The notes under the pieces: model-generated
The model's input: the letters and a program-made list of their open reading frames with translations, nothing else
What the model was told of the DNA's origin: nothing
Databases searched by the model: none
Position numbers and translations under genes: made by a program
Origin: UBA12191 sp009937185
GTDB taxonomy: Bacteria > Planctomycetota > UBA8108 > UBA1146
DNA: 64,000 bases
NCBI GenBank assembly: GCA_938075155.1
Contig: CALJGL010000006.1
Coordinates: forward strand, 1 to 64,000
Direction: 5' to 3'
In this document: one piece after another, positions 1 to 8,312 of the stretch
How the letters are laid out: every line of letters begins with the position of its first letter
Position numbering within the stretch: the first letter of the stretch is position 1

Positions 1-1
1 C

Positions 2-652
2 GACCAAGCTGAGCACGCTCATCTACTCAAGCCTTCAAATTGCCATCGCATAGAACTCTGTAGCAAACTTAAAGAAGATGGTCTGACTCCTGACCTGAAC
101 TCGATTGGTCTTGTTCAAGACATGGGATTCGAAGTCACGGCGATGGCTCGCCCAAGGAGTGGAGATTTTAATTATTCCCCTCCAGACATCGATCGACTCA
201 AGTCGGACATCGCTGACTGCGTATCCGCAGGAGCCGATGGACTTGTATTAGGAATCCTCGACTCCAATCGCAGAGTCCCTCGAGAGACTTTGAGAGAACT
301 GGTCATTTGTTCTAAAGGTCTCCCCGTCACTTTTCACCGAGCATTTGACCATTCCGCTAATATGATCTCAGATCTGGAAACCATCATCGAAACGGGCTGT
401 CAGCGGATCCTCACTTCAGGAGGGTCGTCTTTCGCCGATCAGGGACGACAAAAACTGTCCGAATTGGTCCAGAAGGCGGGGGATCGTATTGAGATTATCG
501 CAGGAGGCGGTGTCCGACCGGGTCACGCTGCAAGTCTGGCGACAGAAACCGGAGTCTCATGGATTCACCTCTCTGCCAGAAAAAACGAAGATCGACCCGA
601 TATTGACCTCCTAGAAGACCTCGAACGGGAACTCTACGGATCGGATCGCTAA
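2..652 (+). CDS. cutC: CutC family copper homeostasis protein (5' end outside window)
   Basis: The frame is open from base 2, before any start codon, so the gene begins to the left of the window. Visible CutC-family features are RIELCSKLKEDGLTPD near the left edge, ARPRSGDFNYS, VTFHRAFD, RILTSGG and IIAGGGVRPGHA, in the same order as in the (beta/alpha)8-barrel CutC proteins. About 217 residues are present, which is most of the usual 210-250. The first ATG in view (122) is internal and should not be used as the start. Family members are cytoplasmic and have been linked to copper tolerance, although the biochemical role is debated. The next gene starts about 50 bases downstream on the same strand. 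Family assignment is secure; the role is family knowledge only. Confidence 0.93.
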   Translation, partial: DQAEHAHLLKPSNCHRIELCSKLKEDGLTPDLNSIGLVQDMGFEVTAMARPRSGDFNYSPPDIDRLKSDIADCVSAGADGLVLGILDSNRRVPRETLRELVICSKGLPVTFHRAFDHSANMISDLETIIETGCQRILTSGGSSFADQGRQKLSELVQKAGDRIEIIAGGGVRPGHAASLATETGVSWIHLSARKNEDRPDIDLLEDLERELYGSDR

Positions 653-704
653 CTTACATCTCTCAAGCGTGGTATTCTGAGGCCTTCTCGGAAAGGGAAC
701 ATCT

Positions 705-1844
705 TTGGAAAAGGTCGAGCCCGACAACTTCAAATTCAGACTGGGTGGCTTTACCCGTACTTCCTGGCAGGTCAGCTGGGAGGGTGGAAAGCTTATCTGG
801 CGTAAATTTGCTGCCGAATGGCAGGAATTGACGAGCGAAGAAATTCATCCCTCCGACGATGAATGGACCGCTTTCTGGAGCGCCCTCGATGAGAGCCAAA
901 TTTGGAGCTGGAACGAAGCCTACTACCTAGAAGCAGAACGAGCCTGTGATCAGATTCCCGCAAATGCCTCCGAGGACGAACTCGCAGATGCGTCTGACGA
1001 TATTATCTCATGGGCTGTCGAGGTTTTGCTCAAGGATGGGCGATACATCGATTCTTCAGGATCGAATGCGGTTCCCGGAAAAACCGGGCGGGCCAAATCC
1101 CCTCGAAATCGCCGCCGCCGCGGAGGAAGATCAGGTCGCCCACAACGATCACCAGAAGCAACAGAGGTCGCACCTACCGCTGTGATGGTCAGGGATTCCA
1201 ATGCAGGAATTCCCGAAGACACTTTTGATATTGTCCTCAACGCCATCAAAACATTAATCAAGGGCAAAGAACTCGGGGATGAGGAACAAATCCCCGAGGC
1301 GGTCGAAACCGTTTTCAGAGGTCGAACCGAAAAGAAACGAGCCCGGAAAAGTCCTCTCGAAATCTTCGAAGCTGAGGAAACAGAGACCTCAAAACCGAAG
1401 CGGCGCCGACGTACCATCAAGCGTCAAGATGGATCCAAAGGCGAACGCTCAGAAGAACAAAAAACCACCCGTAAGAGATCTAGCCGTCGGAAAAAGCCTA
1501 CCGGAGAAGCGATTCAACGCAAAGGCTCTAGTGAAGGTGAGAAAACAGCCGCGAATCCAACCCGCAAGCGTCGCCGGCGCAGACGTAAACCTGCAAATCC
1601 GGAAAATCGTGATTCCCAGGCAACCGCAACCTCTGAAGGTAACAAGCCTGCGACTCGCAGACCAAAACAACGGCCAGCAAGATCGGGCACTCAAAAAGCC
1701 AACCCCGATTCCGCCAACTCTTCAGCAGCCCCACAAGGCGATGGAGCACCAGGCGCCGCAAAGAAAAAGCGACGCAGAAGACGTCGTAGAAAACCTGCGG
1801 GTGACGGAAGCTCAGCCCCGAAACCCTCTGGTAGTGACAGTTAG
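705..1844 (+). CDS. Hypothetical protein with acidic N-terminal domain and long Lys/Arg-rich tail
   Basis: The start is TTG at 705, preceded by AAAGGGA six to seven bases upstream; there is no better ATG. Residues 1 to about 125 form a compact, tryptophan-rich acidic domain with WQVSWEGGKLIW and a later DGRYIDSSGSNAVPG. I do not recognise it as a named family. The remaining roughly 250 residues are low complexity, with several RRRRR/KKKRRRRRRR clusters separated by Ser, Pro, Ala and Thr, like histone H1-type tails or disordered RNA-binding arms. A short folded stretch (about residues 165-205, IPEDTFDIVLNAIKTLIKG) interrupts the tail. There is no signal peptide, so the protein is probably cytoplasmic. 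The tail suggests nucleic-acid binding, which is an inference from composition. A second open frame over 1279-1854 is only a shadow of the repeat-rich tail. Confidence 0.8.
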   Translation: MEKVEPDNFKFRLGGFTRTSWQVSWEGGKLIWRKFAAEWQELTSEEIHPSDDEWTAFWSALDESQIWSWNEAYYLEAERACDQIPANASEDELADASDDIISWAVEVLLKDGRYIDSSGSNAVPGKTGRAKSPRNRRRRGGRSGRPQRSPEATEVAPTAVMVRDSNAGIPEDTFDIVLNAIKTLIKGKELGDEEQIPEAVETVFRGRTEKKRARKSPLEIFEAEETETSKPKRRRRTIKRQDGSKGERSEEQKTTRKRSSRRKKPTGEAIQRKGSSEGEKTAANPTRKRRRRRRKPANPENRDSQATATSEGNKPATRRPKQRPARSGTQKANPDSANSSAAPQGDGAPGAAKKKRRRRRRRKPAGDGSSAPKPSGSDS

Positions 1845-2029
1845 TAGCAGCTGAATTGAGCGCGTCTGCCAATCCCGCCACACCCACATCGTGTGTGTGA
1901 TTTTATTCATCTCGAGATAAATATGATTTTTTCGAGAGTCGTGCCTAGGACAGCAGGATTCCTCGAACAGTTCAAACGCTACGGACTCTCCGAATATCTC
2001 GCTCAAAACAATCTACGCGGAACCTTAGC

Positions 2030-3133
2030 CTAGAGGCGGCCGAATTTTGCTGCCACTTGAAGTACTCTCAGTTCCTTACGAGGATCATTGGTCTCTATCG
2101 TCAATTTTCCTCGCAAAATCGGCTCTTTTCGATATTCCGTCAGAGTCAACTCAACCTTGTAGATCTTGCCTGGCACAACCTCGACAACATCCACATCGAG
2201 AACTCCCTCAGGGAACCCATCTAACGTCGCGTCCAATACTTTGAAATCGAGAGCCTCATCGATGCTCTGCAATTGCACAACCTTGGTAATGACGCCGGGT
2301 GAATCTTCTTTCAAGAGTTGATCTGTATCTCGATTTCCAAACTGGATGACACTTTCTGGTCGCACAAGAACTGAATCGAGATGGAAGATTTCAACATATC
2401 TTCCTACAACAACACTTCGCCCATCTCTCACTTCAATCATTAAATCGAGCGGATCTTTGATGGTTCTAGCATTCGCTGAAGGCGGAACCGTAATTTCAAC
2501 GAGATACTCGCCATCTTTTGTCACTTCTTGAAAGTCAGTGATTTCAAATTCTTCATTTCGAGATCGCGCGCCAAGGACATTAAATCCCAGATTAGTAGTC
2601 GCCAACAATCGAACATTTACCTTCTTCGTTACACTGAACAAACCACTGACCCGAATCGGATTTGGGTTTGTCTTAAAGAGGCTCGTTATCTTTGTTTTGA
2701 AGATAAATCTTATCTTTGATTGTTCAGGATCATTATTTTCTAGAGTGATTCCTTTTACAGTATCACCTGGCGCAATCTTCTTGCTATCGACCTCAAACTT
2801 TACTGTTCCTATGGCACCCGGTTTCAGAGTTCTTGGAAAATCAATCATTTTGGTGCATCCGCAACTTGGAGTAGCCCGCCAAATATTGAGAACAGCATCA
2901 CCTTCATTTTTGATTCTAAATTCTCTTTCAATAACCTCGCCCTGGAGGAGTTCGCCGTAATCCACTTCAGTTTCAAGCAATACTATACGAGGGCCTTCTG
3001 GAAGCGTTGGCTCCGCCGTAGCCATCTCTGCAAGACTCACATCAGAGGAAAAGGTCTGTGAAAGAACCAAGAGAAACCCAAGTATTCCCAATATGGAGGT
3101 AAACACAGGAGCGGATTGTTGGTATTGAGTCAT
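2030..3133 (-). CDS. DUF1573 domain protein, exported or membrane-anchored
   Basis: The likely start is ATG at 3133, with AAAGGAA eight to nine bases upstream; the frame also has a TTG one codon earlier. An N-terminal hydrophobic segment (SILGILGFLLVLSQTF) acts as signal peptide or anchor. The DUF1573 hallmark follows at about residues 70-130: a KNEGDAVLNIWRATPSCGCT stretch containing the SCGCT motif, then LKPGAIGTVKFEVDSK and LENNDPEQS. The rest is predicted beta-rich and has another NDPRKEL segment near the C-terminus, which suggests two or three Ig-like (MSP/ASH-type) domains. DUF1573 proteins are common in Planctomycetota and Bacteroidota. Their molecular role is unknown. It is divergent from the DUF6288 gene, leaving an 85-base promoter gap. 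Confidence 0.88.
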   Translation of the reverse strand: MTQYQQSAPVFTSILGILGFLLVLSQTFSSDVSLAEMATAEPTLPEGPRIVLLETEVDYGELLQGEVIEREFRIKNEGDAVLNIWRATPSCGCTKMIDFPRTLKPGAIGTVKFEVDSKKIAPGDTVKGITLENNDPEQSKIRFIFKTKITSLFKTNPNPIRVSGLFSVTKKVNVRLLATTNLGFNVLGARSRNEEFEITDFQEVTKDGEYLVEITVPPSANARTIKDPLDLMIEVRDGRSVVVGRYVEIFHLDSVLVRPESVIQFGNRDTDQLLKEDSPGVITKVVQLQSIDEALDFKVLDATLDGFPEGVLDVDVVEVVPGKIYKVELTLTEYRKEPILRGKLTIETNDPRKELRVLQVAAKFGRL

Positions 3134-3218
3134 CAACAGGATTCCTTTCGGCGGTTCTCTAGTATTAAACTGGGTTACGGGCTTGAACGTCTACAGGAAA
3201 TCATGAGAGGACACCATC

Positions 3219-4628
3219 GTGAACATGACTTGCTTAAAAATCGCTCTACGAAAGTGGTCCAGTGTCGTAATCGTGTCGTATCTCTTAGTACCCAGCTTGC
3301 TGGTTGCCTCGGAACGTTTTCCTCTAGGTATTCTAGGTGCACATGGGGAAGTAGAACCGGGAAGCTCTCTAATTACGATCGTGTCGATCCAGAAAGGGTC
3401 CCCAGCAGATCAAGCCGCTCTGCAGCTGAATGATCGTATTTCCGGTATTGCCGGGACTCCCTTCAATCCTCATACAAAAAAGGTAGATGATGGAGGATCT
3501 GGTCCCCAAAGAAGTTTGGGAGAATTTCTCGATCTGACCGCTTCAAAAACCTCGCCTGACGATCGGAAATTTCAGCTCGATATTTTCAGAGGCGAAGAAG
3601 AAAAAAATCTAGCCCTTCAAATCACCTGCCAAGTACCCATGAGGCCACAAGTTCTCGAATCTGAGGGAAAAAAACGACTACAAACTCAAGCAGCGAATCA
3701 ACTGAGAGAAACCATCTCTCCCAAAGGGTACTGGGATTCACCTGTCGGACTTACGGGGGACAGAGTTCTTACCGCTTGGGCAACTATCGCGCTGATCGCC
3801 TCAGGGCGCCAGCAAGATCTTGCAGTCGCAGAGATCGCCCAACGATGGCTCACGGGTCCTCAGCAACAATCGTGGATCCCTGATAATCCTCTCGAAAAAG
3901 GACCTGACAATCTTGGTAACTGGGCCATTACCTCTACCGTCATTGCACTTGTTGAGTATTGCGGGGGAAACCCTGACAAGGATCTCCAAACAGTTCTTGA
4001 AAGAAACTGCAATGCTTTGAATTCTCGTATGGACCCCACAGGCTTGTTTGGCCATGACGTGGTGCCGGGTTACAACAAAAAAGGGTTCAACGTCATCAAT
4101 ACTCTTTCGCATCTGGCATGGGCCATGGGAGAGAAAGCAAAGATTCCTATCGACAAAAAAATCTGGGATTTAAGCATCGAGCAAATCCGCAGATCGATAG
4201 ACCCCAATGGTGGTGTGCGTTACTGGACTTTGAAAAACACAGGCACTGGTGATGCGTCTCTGAGAACATCTTCTATGGCCCTCGCGTTGGGACTCAGGAA
4301 ATCCGACGAAAAAATGCTCGATCGTTTGTCTTCTTATTTGGATCAATACAATTCTAGAACCCGCGAAGCGCATGCCGTTGGATCTCTAGGGATGATTCTT
4401 GCCCCCGCCGCACTATGGAGACACGACAAAGAAGCCTATCAACGATTCGTTTCCGAATGGCGTTGGTACCTGGCATTGATGCAAGATCATAAAGGAGAAA
4501 TCCACTATATCGGAGGCAAGGGAAACAACGGTGGAGACAGTTATCTCGGGAAAAACCGCATCGCCTGCATCATCGCTCTCATGATTCTATCCCCTCCAGA
4601 TGAAGAACTAATCCTCTTTAAAAAGTAA
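3219..4628 (+). CDS. DUF6288-like secreted protein: PDZ domain plus alpha/alpha-toroid
   Basis: GTG at 3219 follows GAGAGG with an eight-base gap; an in-frame ATG lies two codons later. A signal peptide (VVIVSYLLVPSLLVAS) is followed by a PDZ-like region with IVSIQKGSPADQAALQLND and a ligand loop at about residues 30-140. From about residue 160 the sequence becomes a series of helical repeats (GYWDSPVGLTGDRVLTAWAT, GNWAITSTVIALVEY, INTLSHLAWAMG, AHAVGSLGMILAPAAL), the pattern of alpha/alpha toroids such as the terpene-cyclase and prenyltransferase folds. This architecture matches planctomycete and verrucomicrobial DUF6288 proteins. No catalytic motif of a terpene cyclase (DXDD or QW) is visible, so a structural or binding role is as likely as an enzymatic one. 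Confidence 0.75.
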   Translation: MNMTCLKIALRKWSSVVIVSYLLVPSLLVASERFPLGILGAHGEVEPGSSLITIVSIQKGSPADQAALQLNDRISGIAGTPFNPHTKKVDDGGSGPQRSLGEFLDLTASKTSPDDRKFQLDIFRGEEEKNLALQITCQVPMRPQVLESEGKKRLQTQAANQLRETISPKGYWDSPVGLTGDRVLTAWATIALIASGRQQDLAVAEIAQRWLTGPQQQSWIPDNPLEKGPDNLGNWAITSTVIALVEYCGGNPDKDLQTVLERNCNALNSRMDPTGLFGHDVVPGYNKKGFNVINTLSHLAWAMGEKAKIPIDKKIWDLSIEQIRRSIDPNGGVRYWTLKNTGTGDASLRTSSMALALGLRKSDEKMLDRLSSYLDQYNSRTREAHAVGSLGMILAPAALWRHDKEAYQRFVSEWRWYLALMQDHKGEIHYIGGKGNNGGDSYLGKNRIACIIALMILSPPDEELILFKK

Positions 4629-4720
4629 GCTACCGGTCTATTTGCGGCCATTAGCGGGCTCCTCTCCGAGACCAAAGCCACCCGGTGGAAGAGGAAGGGC
4701 GATCACGCAATAATCAGTAT

Positions 4721-5467
4721 ATGAATAGATTCTATTCCCTTATCGCAATACTGCTCACCATGACCACCGTTACTGCGGATTTAGCCTCCGCACAAACCCC
4801 CATTTATATTGAGGCGGGATCGGTCATCTGGGATCCAGCAACGAACGAAGGCACATTCCCGGTCTACATGACAAGCACTGTCGCCATCGTAGGATTTCAA
4901 TTTGATGTCGTCTTTGATTCGCCGACAGGGCTTCTCTCAGCAGCCGGCGGCGGACTTGCAGAAACGTATGGCTATGACATTGGTTCAGGAAGCGTAACGA
5001 TCCTCGGATTGTCACTCACATTGACAGAAATACCGCCGACACCCACTCCTGAAATACTCGTGAATATCACTATCACCACTACGACAGGGATTCCTGATTT
5101 CGGAAATATATGTTTAGAAGAACCCGTCTTCGCAGATGTCGGCGCGAACTCCCTCGGTGTGACGATCGGCCCCTGTAGCAGCCTTGTTCCTGCATTTCGA
5201 CGCGGAGACTGCAACTTAGATTCGACTTTTAATCTTGCAGATGTGATTTCCCTGCTCGCTCAATTATTTTCTGGAGGAGCTTTGGGTAGTTGTCAGGATT
5301 CCTGTGACTCTAACGATGATGGAAACACAAATATTGCCGACGCTGTATATTCGCTAGCAGCCCTATTCACCTCGGGCCCGCCACCCTTGAATCCAGGGCC
5401 GACAAATTGCGGCATTGATCCCACTTCAGATGGGCTTCAATGTGACTCTGGTACAAGCTGTCTATAA
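4721..5467 (+). CDS. Secreted cohesin-like domain protein with C-terminal double dockerin-like module
   Basis: The start is set at ATG 4721 because it gives a clean signal peptide ending near LASAQ; the same frame has an upstream GTG at 4685. Residues about 25-155 have the cohesin-like pattern: an extracellular beta-sandwich with IVGFQFDVVFD, GSGSVTILGLSL and a final VTIGPC. The last 90 residues hold two EF-hand-like loops, GDCNLDSTFNLADVISLLAQ and SNDDGNTNIADAVYSLAALF, and end in the tail CGIDPTSDGLQCDSGTSC. The same tail recurs in the genes at 15884 and 59906. Having cohesin-like and dockerin-like parts in one chain raises self-association on the cell surface as an idea, not shown here. It converges with the next gene, with seven bases between the stops. 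Confidence 0.78.
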   Translation: MNRFYSLIAILLTMTTVTADLASAQTPIYIEAGSVIWDPATNEGTFPVYMTSTVAIVGFQFDVVFDSPTGLLSAAGGGLAETYGYDIGSGSVTILGLSLTLTEIPPTPTPEILVNITITTTTGIPDFGNICLEEPVFADVGANSLGVTIGPCSSLVPAFRRGDCNLDSTFNLADVISLLAQLFSGGALGSCQDSCDSNDDGNTNIADAVYSLAALFTSGPPPLNPGPTNCGIDPTSDGLQCDSGTSCL

Positions 5468-5474
5468 ATCCAGA

Positions 5475-6392
5475 TTACTCTGAACGAGGATGGGCCTCGT
5501 AGGCCTCTTGCATTCCAGGTGCCCACCGAAATTGCGGGAGTTTGGATCGATTTAATCGTCGTAAATGATCTTCATCATTTCTATGAATCGGATGGACATA
5601 TCGCCATTCACCATCTCCGAATATTTCTTCACAGAGATTTGCAACAGCGGGGTCGTATTCTCGCAACTCTTCGCGAGTATTCACATGATTATGCTGAGGA
5701 TCGAACTCTCGATTCGTATCAAACCAACTTTGAACCGCTTCAGCCCAATACTCCATTCGATTGGTCGAAGCATACACACCCTCCCAAAGGCCTTTCTTCA
5801 TCGCATTTTGATATGCTTTGTTCAGCCTGACATCAAATGAGGGATCAACTTCATTTAAGCCCATCTCATGAATAGCATGCGCAAACTCATGAATGAGAAT
5901 ATTCTCAGTCGCGTATGGATCACCTTTTAAACCGAGAAGGTTTTCTTCTCCACATGATACCGATGGTCTGTGGCGTGTGGCTCCAAGACCACGCGCCCGT
6001 CGATCCCAGTATTCAGGCGGTCTCAAATCTGAGTGCTCCGGAATATCAGTCGTCCATTCATCGTGAGCCATTACAGAGAATCGAGTTCCTTGCCCTGCCA
6101 TCGAAGAAAGAACATCAGGCCTGTGCCCCACCATTCGAATAATGAGTTCATGGGCCTCAATCAAAGCCTCCGGGATGACTCTGGAACTACCCACGATAGG
6201 CACACCTCTGGCATCCACATGCTGTTGATAAAAATCTGCAAGCTGAAACTCTTGGCGAACGATCAAAGGGATCGGACTCGAGACTTCAACTGTATTTCGT
6301 GGCGCAATAAAGATGCACCCACAAAAAAATAATAAAACCCCCCCTGAAATCGACATTTTCAGCATTGATTTAATCTTCTTCAGACGGGACAT
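5475..6392 (-). CDS. Zincin-like (HExxH) lipoprotein, anthrax lethal-factor-like fold suspected
   Basis: The N-terminus is positively charged and hydrophobic and ends in FFCGC, a plausible though atypical lipobox, so a lipoprotein is likely. The central motif ILIHEFAHAIHEMG contains HEFAH (HExxH), and about 60 residues later comes EYWAEAVQSWFD, which supplies a third glutamate ligand in the manner of gluzincins and lethal-factor-like proteases. The rest has no motif I recognise. The ATG at 6392 overlaps the upstream rmuC by 23 bases; ATG 6365, just after the rmuC stop and behind GAAGAAG, is an equally good start. A C7 run at 6338-6344 lies in the signal-peptide codons. Peptidase activity is inferred from the motif only. 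A second protein with the same motif pair lies at 47939-48634. Confidence 0.72.
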   Translation of the reverse strand: MSRLKKIKSMLKMSISGGVLLFFCGCIFIAPRNTVEVSSPIPLIVRQEFQLADFYQQHVDARGVPIVGSSRVIPEALIEAHELIIRMVGHRPDVLSSMAGQGTRFSVMAHDEWTTDIPEHSDLRPPEYWDRRARGLGATRHRPSVSCGEENLLGLKGDPYATENILIHEFAHAIHEMGLNEVDPSFDVRLNKAYQNAMKKGLWEGVYASTNRMEYWAEAVQSWFDTNREFDPQHNHVNTREELREYDPAVANLCEEIFGDGEWRYVHPIHRNDEDHLRRLNRSKLPQFRWAPGMQEAYEAHPRSE

Positions 6393-7725
6393 GATCTATC
6401 ATTTCAGAATCGATCGAAGTCGGATCGACAAGTTCAGGGCTCATACTTCGAGCCATTCCATCTAATGACTTTAAACTATCTAGCTGATCGCTCCCCGCTT
6501 TGGCAGTGAGATTTTCTATAGTTCTAGCTTTCGGAATTACACGACCTTCAAAAGAACCCACTGCATCGTTATATGTCTTCACAGCTCTGTTTAAGTTGGT
6601 CCCAACTTTGCCCATGTGTTCGCAAAACTTTTTGAGTCGATCATGGAGCTGAGATGATTCCTCCCAGATTTTCTGGGCATTTTCAGCTAACTTCTCCTGC
6701 TGCCAGTAAATAGCCACAGTTTTCAATAACGCGATCAAAGTCACAGGCGTCGTGATCAAAATCTTCTTCTTGATCGCTTCTTCTTGGAGATCTGGCTGTG
6801 CTGCAAACGCTGCAGCAGCAACGCTTTCAATCGGAATAAACATCACTGTGAAATCAACACGTCCGCCCACCTGCCCTGGATAATCTCTTTTAGCAAGTTC
6901 AATCATTGTCGTGCGAACAGTCTTACCATGAGCCACGAAGCAACGATCTCGTTCTTCTGGGTCATTACTCTCAATCGCCCTCTCGTAATCAGAGTAGGGA
7001 ACCTTTGCATCGATAGGAATTTTTCCTTCACCCGGAACACGAACCACTAGGTCAGGGCGCTTATCACCGGAATCTTGATCTTGACGGACGAAATCGCAAT
7101 GCTCCGTCATCCCCGCCATTTCACAAATGTTCTCCAGTGCCATCTCGCCCCACTTGCCTCGTTTCTGACTCGACCCTTTAAGGGCAGTAGAAAGAGACCG
7201 GGCTTCTTCGCCAACTTTAAGAGTCTGATCTGATAACTGCTTCACATGCTCATTGAGAGAAGTGAATGCCTCAGTTCTGGATTTTTCTATTTTTTGATGC
7301 TGATCTTGGAATCGTTCCATCTGATCTTTAAATAGTACAAATTGCTTCTCAATCGAATCATGTCTTTTTTCTAATTCGGAAACATGCTTCTCTTCAGAAA
7401 CACCGAGTCTTTGCTCTGCATGGTCGAGGAATTGTTTTCGATTTTTTTCCAACTGCTCAGCAGAGAATGCTTGAAAGGTTTCTTTTAAGGATTGTCGATC
7501 TTCTTGAACTTGACGGAGTTGATCTTTGGAAGCATCTCTCTCCGCTTCTGTACGAGCTAGATTTTCTCTGGCTTCTCGAGATTCAGAAATATACTTTTCT
7601 GTCAAAGCCTCCTGCTGTCCCAAATTATTTCGGAGGTCACCGATGCTGCGCCGAGAGAAAACAACTCCCAAAGCAAAACCAATGAAGCTTCCTACGATGA
7701 CAATGAATGGCCAATATTGTTCCAT
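6370..7725 (-). CDS. rmuC: DNA recombination protein RmuC
   Basis: The protein has 451 residues, typical for RmuC. An N-terminal membrane segment (WPFIVIVGSFIGFALGVVFS) is followed by a coiled coil of about 170 residues rich in Glu, Gln and Arg. The RmuC domain comes next, with KRGKWGEMALENICEMAGM, the nuclease-like core KRPDLVVRVPGEGKIPIDAK, and VDFTVMFIPIESVAAAAF. RmuC belongs to the PD-(D/E)XK-like group, limits certain recombination events and is thought to act at the inner face of the membrane. The coding strand matches that of the zincin lipoprotein it overlaps. A 60-base poorly structured gap upstream leads to about 150 bases without genes before the channel gene. Confidence 0.95.
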   Translation of the reverse strand: MEQYWPFIVIVGSFIGFALGVVFSRRSIGDLRNNLGQQEALTEKYISESREARENLARTEAERDASKDQLRQVQEDRQSLKETFQAFSAEQLEKNRKQFLDHAEQRLGVSEEKHVSELEKRHDSIEKQFVLFKDQMERFQDQHQKIEKSRTEAFTSLNEHVKQLSDQTLKVGEEARSLSTALKGSSQKRGKWGEMALENICEMAGMTEHCDFVRQDQDSGDKRPDLVVRVPGEGKIPIDAKVPYSDYERAIESNDPEERDRCFVAHGKTVRTTMIELAKRDYPGQVGGRVDFTVMFIPIESVAAAAFAAQPDLQEEAIKKKILITTPVTLIALLKTVAIYWQQEKLAENAQKIWEESSQLHDRLKKFCEHMGKVGTNLNRAVKTYNDAVGSFEGRVIPKARTIENLTAKAGSDQLDSLKSLDGMARSMSPELVDPTSIDSEMIDHVPSEED

Positions 7726-7874
7726 TATTTCGCTTTCCCATATTCAATCTCAAACTCGCCGTCTTTTCTCAGGATATAGGGAGATAGCGAGCGGAGCCAC
7801 ACTGTGAGAAGAGGTCATTCAGTTTATGACTGAGAAAAACAGGATATAAGACAAATAAGCACTCTATAAGAAGT

Positions 7875-8312
7875 TCAAGAGCCTCGAGCCGACTGGATAG
7901 CTCTTTTCGACGCATCTTGGAAAGCCGCCATCAATGCACCCGTAGAGACTCCGATCATCAACGCTCCATTGACTGCTTCCAAAGGCCCTAGAAGTTTGTG
8001 CTTTGCAGACATCACGACATCCCCGTAACCCAGCGTGGCGAAATTTACAGAAGAATGATAAAAAGCCTTTTCGAAATCTTGGAACTCACCTAAGAAAACA
8101 TAAAGTTCTGCCCATACCGCTATTTGCATAATGTTGCCCGCCAACAACAACATCATCACGGCTTGCATACTGGCGATTCCTGACCAAATTGATGGCGACT
8201 TCAACCTTTGATTACGCCGACGATAAAAACGGAAAACCCAAATCAATACCGTGAGTTGAAGAAACAGGCATACCATTATTGTGCCGAGTCCAAGAACCAA
8301 ATTTGTTAGCAT
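7875..8312 (-). CDS. Small two-pore-type ion channel protein with TLGYGD filter
   Basis: This 145-residue membrane protein has an N-terminal transmembrane helix (LVLGLGTIMVCLFLQLTVLI), a second helix (MQAVMMLLLAGNIMQIAVWA), a pore loop with NFATLGYGD, and a last helix (GALMIGVSTGALMAAF). The TxGYGD sequence is the potassium-channel selectivity filter (Ion_trans_2 type). There is no RCK/TrkA regulatory domain. It is the last gene of the five-gene leftward operon and overlaps the DUF2955 gene by seven bases, so it is translationally coupled to it. A potassium or other cation leak that balances charge during efflux is an inference from position. Ion selectivity has not been shown for this subfamily. 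Confidence 0.78.
   Translation of the reverse strand: MLTNLVLGLGTIMVCLFLQLTVLIWVFRFYRRRNQRLKSPSIWSGIASMQAVMMLLLAGNIMQIAVWAELYVFLGEFQDFEKAFYHSSVNFATLGYGDVVMSAKHKLLGPLEAVNGALMIGVSTGALMAAFQDASKRAIQSARGS

Noticed and set aside
1279..1854. A 191-codon open frame overlapping the basic-tail protein gene
   Set aside because: It is a frame shadow of low-complexity Arg/Lys codons in the gene at 705-1844 and has no independent start signal.
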